Assembly: GCA_009917545.1 (NCBI GenBank)
Contig: QZDW01000011.1
Location: 1-64,000 of the forward strand
Origin: a bacterium 1XD42-76
Lineage (GTDB): Bacteria; Bacillota; Clostridia; Lachnospirales; Lachnospiraceae
DNA length: 64,000 bases
Direction of reading: 5' to 3'
Below the pieces are notes generated by a model. It worked only from the letters and a program-made list of their open reading frames with translations. It had not been told where the DNA came from and made no database searches. The translations under genes were made by a program, and so were the position numbers. Of the stretch, positions 52,763 to 60,386 are shown piece after piece; positions within the stretch are counted from its first letter, which is position 1; the number at the start of each line of letters is the position of its first letter.

Positions 52763-55189
52763 CTATTCTCTCCGTTTTCCAACGCACCGGACCCGGTTCC
52801 ATATCCGGGAAATTTTCAGGGCCAGACGAAACGATCTGGAATTCCGTATGTTCCTGATTTCATTTTCCAGCTGTATGATGTAACTTTCGTATTCCTCCGG
52901 ACTGATGCCGCGCAGCGGCTGTTTGGGGGAATCACTGACTTCAGGTACGTACGCATTAAATATGCGTGTAACATTATAAGGAACAACAGGAAGAGGACCG
53001 TCTTTGCAGAGACCGTAATACAGCTGTTCATACTCGTTATTCATCTCGCGCACCGTTTTTAAATGCTGACTGTTGACTGTCCGCATCTTTTCCTCGTAAT
53101 CGTTTCCTTTTGCCTGTATTTCCCGAACCAGCCGGATCACGTTTTGGGAGATATCCCTGACGGGCAGCGTCCATCCGCAGCCCATTACCTGCGTCCGTTC
53201 GCCCAAGGCTCCGATTTCCGTGGCGATCACCGGCCTTCTATAGCCGACCGCCTCCGACAGCGTATAGCAGAAGGTCTCCGGCCACAGGGAGAGGATACAT
53301 ACCACATCAATTTTGTGAAGGTCGAAATACAACTTCAGCTCATCACGGTGATAAAAGCCTGTTTTAATCAGGTTATCCTGCCTCAGATGATGCAAATCCG
53401 CATCGTCAATTCCTCCGAATATGTGCCAGTTTACACTTTGGGGGCCTTCGGTTATGATTTTATAGATCTCCTGACTTCCTTTCGCAGGACTGAGACCGCC
53501 GATAAAAGCGACCCGCAGGGCTTCCTTCTTCTGATTTATGTGATCGATCGCCCGGTATTCAGATGAGGTATACAGTTTGTGCCCCTCGCGTATCACTATG
53601 CGGATATTTAGCTTTCCTTCAGCCAGTCCCACGCCTGGGATATAGCCGATGAAGCCTGTTTTCAGGTAATTCCGGTCACCTGCGGCGACATCCTCCCGTT
53701 CCAGCTTGTTCGTAGGGATATGGATTTTTTTCCCCGTGCGGTCAACTGCTTCAATGAAAGTGCGCAGCCCGGAATTGTCCGCGCCATCCATCAGGGCCCA
53801 TCCCTCTACACGTGTACAGAATCCGCGGCGCTCTGTCCGCTCGATATGATGACGAAAGCGGCTGTCGTCCAGCATAACAGCAGTCCCATCGAAGCAGATT
53901 TCCGTCAGCAGATCATATCCATGTTCGATGACCGTGATTTTATCTGCTATCTGTGGAAAATAGGACAGGTATATGTTCCCCGCGTTCTGTGACGGAACGA
54001 GTATTTTATCACATAGCTCCAGACACCTTCTGAAACGGTTCCTCCACTGCTCAATATAGGAAATGTCTTTGTCAATGTCCATCTCCTGTCTGAGACAGGC
54101 GGAACACATTTCCCGGTTTTCCTTCCCGATGCAGCATTCCCCAGTATGGTTGAACATTTTAATCGTCGGGCACAGACCATAGAAATCATGCAGCGTCAGG
54201 ACAATGGGAATATGCAGTCCGGACGCGATTTCGAAGATATCAGTGGAAAGGCCGTAGGTATGGTGAATATGCAGGAGGCTGATCCGGAACGCGCGCAAAG
54301 TGTTTTCATAAATATCCCGGAGCGTATGGCTGTACTGCTTCGGATACGGCCCGGGGGCCCCGATCTGGAAACGCAGGGTCAACGTATCCTCCGGCAGATA
54401 GGCAGTAAGCTGCAAAAAACCGGAATTACGCGCCGCCACAAATACGTTATATTGCTCCCGCATGCCCTGTACCAGATCTTTGACATGCCACTGTGTCCCG
54501 CCGATATTATTACTGGCGTCCTCTCTGAAATCGGCCTGCACCAGATACAGAAGGTTAGGTCTGCCGTTGTCCGTTTTGTATTGGAGCGATTTATTAATCA
54601 GGGCGCTTTCGATCTGATACCTGTTCATATCATTTGCCACGAGCTGCCGCCCGTTTCCCGGCAGGCAAAGTGCTTCGCACAAGACATGTATAAGGCCGAT
54701 CTGTATGATTTTTTTTAGGATATCTGCCGGATTCAGGAAATCAGCACAGGTAAGATGCTCATAAAACGAAGCGATGGCGCTTCCCTTAAGATACAGGCAT
54801 CCATGATATTGTGCGTCAATCGGAATGCCGTCCGTAAGACCGCCTGCCATCAGCGCCCGGGAGGCGCCCTGCTGCATAAGCGGGATTACCGTTCCGCGTT
54901 CCTGCGACTGATAAACGCAATCCTGCAAGACGGACAGAATCTCCTGGCTCCAATACGGAAGCAGCGAAGCCTCAAGAAGCAGGATATCCATACCTGCATT
55001 TTCCGGCGGCAGAGGACTCTCTGGGTGATCGATGATTTTTATATCTGGCCGGTCAGAAATACGATTTCCGGTCCGGTTCTCCATGAAAAGGATGGCAGGG
55101 TTTCCCCCCGCCACCTGACGGATGGCTTCTGCCTGCAGCGTTCCACTGGCCGCGGCAATCATGATACAGACTGGCCGTTTCTTTTCCAT
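52763..55189 (-). CDS. Large GT4 glycosyltransferase with inserted GWA-type domain
   Basis: 808 residues. N-terminal region of unknown type, then a GT4 core from about residue 205 (NLLYLVQADFREDASNNIGG; TLHDFYGLCPTIKMFNHTG; cysteine-rich segment CSACLRQ). A beta domain at about 450-545 (TRVEGWALMDGADNSG) separates the two Rossmann halves. The donor half follows: VAFIGGLSPAKGSQE, LSLWPETFCYTLSEAVGYRRP with the EX7E motif. The C-terminal tail is a short coiled coil ending RNSRSFRLALKISR. The second GT4-type gene at 60387 is closely similar in the core. Confidence 0.86.
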   Translation of the reverse strand: MEKKRPVCIMIAAASGTLQAEAIRQVAGGNPAILFMENRTGNRISDRPDIKIIDHPESPLPPENAGMDILLLEASLLPYWSQEILSVLQDCVYQSQERGTVIPLMQQGASRALMAGGLTDGIPIDAQYHGCLYLKGSAIASFYEHLTCADFLNPADILKKIIQIGLIHVLCEALCLPGNGRQLVANDMNRYQIESALINKSLQYKTDNGRPNLLYLVQADFREDASNNIGGTQWHVKDLVQGMREQYNVFVAARNSGFLQLTAYLPEDTLTLRFQIGAPGPYPKQYSHTLRDIYENTLRAFRISLLHIHHTYGLSTDIFEIASGLHIPIVLTLHDFYGLCPTIKMFNHTGECCIGKENREMCSACLRQEMDIDKDISYIEQWRNRFRRCLELCDKILVPSQNAGNIYLSYFPQIADKITVIEHGYDLLTEICFDGTAVMLDDSRFRHHIERTERRGFCTRVEGWALMDGADNSGLRTFIEAVDRTGKKIHIPTNKLEREDVAAGDRNYLKTGFIGYIPGVGLAEGKLNIRIVIREGHKLYTSSEYRAIDHINQKKEALRVAFIGGLSPAKGSQEIYKIITEGPQSVNWHIFGGIDDADLHHLRQDNLIKTGFYHRDELKLYFDLHKIDVVCILSLWPETFCYTLSEAVGYRRPVIATEIGALGERTQVMGCGWTLPVRDISQNVIRLVREIQAKGNDYEEKMRTVNSQHLKTVREMNNEYEQLYYGLCKDGPLPVVPYNVTRIFNAYVPEVSDSPKQPLRGISPEEYESYIIQLENEIRNIRNSRSFRLALKISRIWNRVRCVGKRRE

Positions 55190-55195
55190 TCCCTT

Positions 55196-56506
55196 TTATC
55201 TCCCCAGTATCTTTAATACCTTTGTCCGGAAACGCCACACTCTGGAATTTTTGATACTCTCCAATTCCTGCTGCAGTTCCCTGAATCTGTTTTGCAATTC
55301 CCCAAATTCCCCGTCTGTTTTTCGTAAAACTTCCGTAAGTGACTGTAATGTCTGATGACACTCTGCCGCTTCCTGTTGCAGGCGTAGTGTTTCCTGCTCC
55401 AGAAGCTCTTTTTGACTGGTCAGACTTTCGAAATCTTCTTTTTTTACAACCAGCTTCGGGATGTTCTGCTCCAGATGCATCTCATGACGATACCAGTAGT
55501 AATAACTCCGTTCCTGCTCCACGATATAGGGATCGGTTTCAGCAAAATATTCCAGCAGATCCATCCGGCTCCTCATCAAACGCCGTTCCTCGGTACTGAC
55601 TGGTTCACCATTATCATAATAGTTATATTTCGATCTGCCGAAGCCGATACCGTACGTTTTTTGACCGTCCTTTTCCTGCTGATCGATATACCACTGCCTC
55701 AGCTCATAGAGATACGGGTTATCTTTCCCATATAAATCCAGCATGATTTTCTGAGCACCGGAATCAAAACCGGAAAAATGGTAAAATTTGAGCTTGCTTC
55801 CATTGACATAATAGATACCGTCCCGTCTCGTAATCGACCGATTCGTCAGATTCCAGGTGGAAACATTACATCCGGGATCTTTCCAGATACAGACCCCCTC
55901 AAACATAGCCGGTGCCAGGTCACCCCAGCGCTGATCGGTAAACAGGCCGCCAGGGATATCGTCGTAGCAGAAATCCACCAGACGGTCCCGCCACCAGTGT
56001 GCGTAACGCAGCCCGTTTTCGCTGTTTTTCACCGCGTAGAATCCGAAATTATAAATCCCGTGCTTTAACGAGCAGATTTCATTATTGATAATGTCCTGAT
56101 GCTCTGTTTCAGGTATTGTCTGATGCGGGGTAATGACAATGTCGTTCGTCTCCAGAAGACCGTCCAGATCCTTAAGATCATCGAAAACTGCGATATCCGG
56201 ATCCAAATAAACCACCTTCTCAGAGCCTTCTTCCAGGAACTTTACAAGCGCCTGCCCTTTGATTGCGGTGCACAGCTCGACCACGGTATGCTCGAAGATC
56301 CAAAGCTTCAGGTTAGTCACCGGGATCCCCAGATCCTCCGGCAGAAGAATTTCGTCAAAATTCTCGTTTTCCAGATGGAATTCCTCCGGGATTTCGTCTG
56401 CAAATACCAGAGAAAACCTGGACTGAGGGCAGTATTTCTTAACCGATTCGGCCAACACTCTGGCCTTGGGCAGATAGTTGCTATTAATGCTTGTATAAAA
56501 ATGCAT
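55196..56506 (-). CDS. GT-A-like glycosyltransferase with C-terminal coiled coil
   Basis: 436 residues. First about 355 residues parallel the 51651-52760 protein (MHFYTSINSNYLPKARVLA, YLDPDIAVFD, FDSGAQ). An extra coiled coil (about 365-415, LLEQETLRLQQEAAECHQTL) leads to SIKNSRVWRFRTKVLKILGR, the tail shared with its neighbours. Probably a glycosyltransferase tethered with the methyltransferase and GT4 through these coils. Confidence 0.77.
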   Translation of the reverse strand: MHFYTSINSNYLPKARVLAESVKKYCPQSRFSLVFADEIPEEFHLENENFDEILLPEDLGIPVTNLKLWIFEHTVVELCTAIKGQALVKFLEEGSEKVVYLDPDIAVFDDLKDLDGLLETNDIVITPHQTIPETEHQDIINNEICSLKHGIYNFGFYAVKNSENGLRYAHWWRDRLVDFCYDDIPGGLFTDQRWGDLAPAMFEGVCIWKDPGCNVSTWNLTNRSITRRDGIYYVNGSKLKFYHFSGFDSGAQKIMLDLYGKDNPYLYELRQWYIDQQEKDGQKTYGIGFGRSKYNYYDNGEPVSTEERRLMRSRMDLLEYFAETDPYIVEQERSYYYWYRHEMHLEQNIPKLVVKKEDFESLTSQKELLEQETLRLQQEAAECHQTLQSLTEVLRKTDGEFGELQNRFRELQQELESIKNSRVWRFRTKVLKILGR

Positions 56507-56507
56507 T

Positions 56508-58178
56508 TTAACATCCCCCGATTTTTTTCATAAACTGGTAGATCCGGCTCGTTTCGATTGTCCGGAGCCTCTCCTCAGAATCCGCTATGGCTGCATTTAA
56601 GCCTGCTATGGCTGCGTTCAAATCCGCTTGTTCCTGTATCAACCTTTCTTTTTCACCGGTACAGGCGGCAAGTTGTTTTTCAATAAGTTCCTTCTGAGAA
56701 GCAATTGTGTCGCGTTCCTTGGCGAGTTCTTCATTTTGGGTCTTCACGATATGGCTTGTCTGGGCGGTGCTTTCCTTTTCCTTTAACAGATTCTCGTTCT
56801 GGAGTTTTATGATATGGTTTTCCCTGTCAAGGATCTGATTTTGTTTTAAAAGTGATTCGTTTTGGGCCTTTATGGTGTGATTCTCCTCATCTTTCTGATC
56901 GCGTTCTTCTGCCAGGCAAGTGTTTTGCTCTTTTATTTTGTGATTTTCATCGTCCAATTCCTGGTTCTGTATCAGCAAATTTTGATTTTGCTCTTTTAGC
57001 ATCATATTCTCTTCTTGTATTTTTCTGTTATCCTGTCCATAATCACCTGGCCCGTTTTGGGGTATATTCACTTGAAAAACTTCAGCAAACAACCGGTTCA
57101 GCAGATCAAAATGTCCCAAGCAAACATATTGAATTATTATTTTGATCTTTTTTGTGGATTCCGGCAAAGAAAAGGTCCATTGTGGATCTGAGTTCTCGAA
57201 CAAATATAGTTGACCGCAACTTAATTTTGCATTATGTGATTTGGGCAGAAGCGGAATATCTGCGACTTCTACCTGTGCGGTACACCCTACCAGTTTTACT
57301 AATCCGGAATATTCCATAGGATCAATTCTGACTTCTTTGCAATTATCGGGACAATTCAAATTAAACTCCTGTAAGCCATATGGCCGTTTGATTCGGACTT
57401 TTTGTGAATAGTCTTCGTAAAAATCCGAATCAGGAGCCCAAAAGACCTGTAGACTAGAGCCTGATTTGACTTTTACCAGATAATTTTCGACCTCATCACA
57501 GAATGCAGGATCCTTTTTAGCCTCATAGACATATTGATACACTTCTCCATAAGGTCTGTTTTTCCAGTAGTCCTCTCCGATTTCTGGAATATCAGTCAGA
57601 GTAGCAGGTATTTCCGTGCGCTCAGTATCCATATAGGTCGCCATTCGCTTGACTGGGAAAAGACCCGACTGCTCCAGCATCTGCTCCAGGCTGTTTTTGG
57701 TAAACATATGAATATGGGTATCGTCTAACAGTCCGACAGGATTATATTGGAAATCATTATTTAATAAATTGATTATCACTGCGTTATGTGCCAGATTAGG
57801 CACTGATAACAGGACGCTTCCGTTTTCCTTCAGTAACAATTTTGCCTTTGTCAAAACGAGCTGAGGAAATCTCAAATGTTCTAATACATCCGCAAAAATC
57901 AGGTAATCAAATTGAATTCCACGATACTTCTCCAACCATTCATATTGCTCAATGTCTCCAACAACTAAATCCTGTCCGTATTTCAGCGCTTCCCGGCCGG
58001 TTTCACCGTCCAACTCTACAAGATAGACCTGACAGGACATTTGCTCTTTTAGATAACGGGTTAATCGTCCATTTGCCGGGCCAAATTCCAAAATGATTGA
58101 ATGAGGGGCGATTTGTTCAAGAATTATAAGTAAAGAATTTTGATATACAAGTTCCAGCTCGAAATCATATTTTCCCAC
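56508..58178 (-). CDS. SAM methyltransferase with long repeated coiled coil (possible chain terminator/ruler)
   Basis: 556 residues, start GTG at 58178 after GAGG. Residues about 25-180 are a class I methyltransferase: SIILEFGPANGRLTRYL (motif I), DYLIFADVLEHLRFPQLVL. About 240-370 is a beta-rich domain. Residues 390-494 are five 21-residue coiled-coil repeats and the protein ends ERLRTIETSRIYQFMKK. Next to Wzt with a cargo domain, this is the plan of WbdD-like proteins that cap the non-reducing end and measure chain length; here there is no kinase domain. That role is inference. Confidence 0.8.
   Translation of the reverse strand: MGKYDFELELVYQNSLLIILEQIAPHSIILEFGPANGRLTRYLKEQMSCQVYLVELDGETGREALKYGQDLVVGDIEQYEWLEKYRGIQFDYLIFADVLEHLRFPQLVLTKAKLLLKENGSVLLSVPNLAHNAVIINLLNNDFQYNPVGLLDDTHIHMFTKNSLEQMLEQSGLFPVKRMATYMDTERTEIPATLTDIPEIGEDYWKNRPYGEVYQYVYEAKKDPAFCDEVENYLVKVKSGSSLQVFWAPDSDFYEDYSQKVRIKRPYGLQEFNLNCPDNCKEVRIDPMEYSGLVKLVGCTAQVEVADIPLLPKSHNAKLSCGQLYLFENSDPQWTFSLPESTKKIKIIIQYVCLGHFDLLNRLFAEVFQVNIPQNGPGDYGQDNRKIQEENMMLKEQNQNLLIQNQELDDENHKIKEQNTCLAEERDQKDEENHTIKAQNESLLKQNQILDRENHIIKLQNENLLKEKESTAQTSHIVKTQNEELAKERDTIASQKELIEKQLAACTGEKERLIQEQADLNAAIAGLNAAIADSEERLRTIETSRIYQFMKKIGGC
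56697..57011 (-). repeat. Five 63-bp repeats encoding a coiled coil
   Basis: 315 bp, five units of 21 residues (three heptads): starts ENMMLKEQNQNLL, ENHKIKEQNTCLA, ENHTIKAQNESLL, ENHIIKLQNENLL, TSHIVKTQNEELA. Units 2-4 are most alike. Copy-number change would lengthen or shorten the coil without a frameshift. Confidence 0.88.
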
Positions 58179-58216
58179 GAAATCATATTCCTCTTTCTTT
58201 ATAATTAATTATCACC

Positions 58217-59563
58217 TTATATATCCGAATGCAGGAAGGGGGGTCTTCCTTCGCTCCTTGCACATTCCGTATCTGACTTTTTTCTGTCAATCTCTGCTGA
58301 TAACACCTCAATCTGAGGAAATACATCAATGACTGCACTATTGGCCCCATGATTGACCACTGTGATATTCATAACCTGATATAACCATGTCAGTACTTTA
58401 AAGTCTTCAATCTCCCCTTCCGAAACAGCGGTACCGATGATGTAACTGCCCTTCATGATGGGGGGCATAGTGAATTTAAACTCTGTACGGACCATTGAGT
58501 CTCTGGAGACCGGAAATGGCTCTTTATTTCCACAGATGGCGCTGTTGCAGTTAATAATCCACAGCCCTTTTAACGTTTCGATTACAAAACCGGTAATGCA
58601 TTTTTCAATGGCTCGTTTACTCTCAAAAATTTGTACAAACGTATATTCTTTCCCGGCTTCCAGCTCGGTCACGATATGATGGAATCCGTCCTCGAAAAAG
58701 GCTGATTTTATGATTACATCATCATTCAGCTGACTTTCCTTCGAATAATGGATCTGGGGATGAGAGCCTAGATGGAATTTTCTGACGTGGTATTCACCTG
58801 CATTTTCCTTTTCCACAAAAAAGCTCTTATTTTTGATGCTGTTGGAGTATGCGTTGCACACTTCAACGCTATCCCCGCACATCTGCTGTATTCCCCGCTC
58901 AATCCACAATACGCGGGAGCACATCTGCTTTACACTTCCGATGTCATGGGATACGAAGAGGATCGTGATTCCCTGGGAACGCAGCTCCTCGAATTTTTTG
59001 AAACATTTATTCTGGAAAAAGACATCCCCCACGCTCAGGGCTTCATCCACAATGAGAATATCCGGTTCCACATTAATCGCTACGGCAAATGCAAGCCTGG
59101 CAAACATTCCACTAGAATAATTTTTAACCGGCTGATTGATAAAATCACCGATATCTGCAAAATCCAGAATCGTTGGAACCTTCCGCTTCATTTCTTCCCG
59201 TGAATATCCCATCGTGGTGCCGTTCAGATAAATATTTTCCATTCCAGTGTATTCTGGGTTAAAACCGGCTCCCAGCTCCAGCAAAGCGGACACCTTACCA
59301 TCGATATGAATTGTCCCACTGTTTGGTTTTACGACTCCTGTGATGATTTTTAAAAGGGTTGATTTTCCGGAACCATTCGTTCCCACAATACCGAACGTCT
59401 CACCTTTATATACTTCAAAGGATATCTGATTTAAGGCATAGAATTCTTCATACCGCTTTTTCCGCGTAAGACTGAAGGCTTCTTTCACTTTGTCAATTGA
59501 TTTCCCGTAAAGTTTGTAAATCTTACTGATTCCACTGACCTTAATCGAAACTGCTTTTTCCAT
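58217..59563 (-). CDS. Wzt-like polysaccharide exporter ATPase with C-terminal cargo-binding domain
   Basis: 448 residues. Walker A GTNGSGKST (61-69), LLELGAGFNPEYTG, signature YSSGM (149-153), Walker B ILIVDE (169-174). Residues about 250-448 form a beta-rich C-terminal domain (YTFVQIFESKRAIEKCITGF; MPPIMKGSYIIGTAVSEGE) of the Wzt_C type, which in O-antigen systems binds the cap at the non-reducing end before export. The permease lies upstream by eight bases and the methyltransferase downstream by 38. Confidence 0.92.
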   Translation of the reverse strand: MEKAVSIKVSGISKIYKLYGKSIDKVKEAFSLTRKKRYEEFYALNQISFEVYKGETFGIVGTNGSGKSTLLKIITGVVKPNSGTIHIDGKVSALLELGAGFNPEYTGMENIYLNGTTMGYSREEMKRKVPTILDFADIGDFINQPVKNYSSGMFARLAFAVAINVEPDILIVDEALSVGDVFFQNKCFKKFEELRSQGITILFVSHDIGSVKQMCSRVLWIERGIQQMCGDSVEVCNAYSNSIKNKSFFVEKENAGEYHVRKFHLGSHPQIHYSKESQLNDDVIIKSAFFEDGFHHIVTELEAGKEYTFVQIFESKRAIEKCITGFVIETLKGLWIINCNSAICGNKEPFPVSRDSMVRTEFKFTMPPIMKGSYIIGTAVSEGEIEDFKVLTWLYQVMNITVVNHGANSAVIDVFPQIEVLSAEIDRKKSDTECARSEGRPPFLHSDI

Positions 59564-59571
59564 AGTTCTCC

Positions 59572-60372
59572 TTAAATTTCATCCGCGAAGTACGGCCGCA
59601 AACGCCGAAAGGTGACAACACCCAGCCAGAAAAGGAAAGCCGTGAGCAGCCAGAAATACAGATTGATGATACCACGTTCCCAGAACCATATATGATAAAT
59701 AAAGCAATCCCGGTAGCCCTGGCAGATATAAAACATGGGATTGAACTGTAAAACAAATTTAATCGTCGGCGACATCGTATCCGGCGACCAGAAAATAGGT
59801 GTCAGCCAGAAGCCGATCTGAATAAAAACGTTGACAATATTCGCCGTATCCTTGACAAAAGGGGCGATGGCAGACAAAAGCCAACCTAGCCCCGTCAACA
59901 GCGCCAGCACGCACAAAAGGTAGTACAACACTTGGAAATAGTAAACACTGAAAGGGACCGAGTATACCTGATACATAAAAAAGATAAATAAAATAAATCC
60001 GATATGGACAAACAGCGAGGAGAGTACCTTTACAAGCGGAATAATACTTACCCGGAAATTGACCTTTTTTACGAGGTAACTGTATTCCATCAGGCAGTTA
60101 GAAGCTGCCAGAAGCCCTTCCGTAAAAAAGGTCCACACCAAGTATGCCGGGATAAACCAAAGAATAAATGGAACGTCGTCTACAGGCGGATTGCGGAAGC
60201 CTAACTGGAAGACGAACCAGAATACCAGAATCGTTACCAGAGGCTGTATAAACGCCCAGACCACCCCCAGAAAAGAGGCCGCAAATTTCGCCCGAAGATC
60301 ATTGCTGGCTAACGCAAACAACATCCCCTTCTGCTGAAAAATATCTTTTACAAATGATAGGATCTGTCCCAT
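59572..60372 (-). CDS. Polysaccharide ABC-2 exporter permease (Wzm/TagG-like)
   Basis: 266 residues, about six helices, SNDLRAKFAASFLGVVWAFI at the start and RRLRPYFADEI at the end. Same length as, and similar to, the permease at 938-1738. Partner of the Wzt-like ATPase at 58217. Confidence 0.94.
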   Translation of the reverse strand: MGQILSFVKDIFQQKGMLFALASNDLRAKFAASFLGVVWAFIQPLVTILVFWFVFQLGFRNPPVDDVPFILWFIPAYLVWTFFTEGLLAASNCLMEYSYLVKKVNFRVSIIPLVKVLSSLFVHIGFILFIFFMYQVYSVPFSVYYFQVLYYLLCVLALLTGLGWLLSAIAPFVKDTANIVNVFIQIGFWLTPIFWSPDTMSPTIKFVLQFNPMFYICQGYRDCFIYHIWFWERGIINLYFWLLTAFLFWLGVVTFRRLRPYFADEI

Positions 60373-60386
60373 TTTGTCTCCTTGAT

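Noticed and set aside
58237-58242. G6 run at the 3' end of the Wzt-like gene, and a second at 58461-58466
   Set aside because: Six residues is within the ordinary range and both lie in an intact frame; not counted as contingency tracts.
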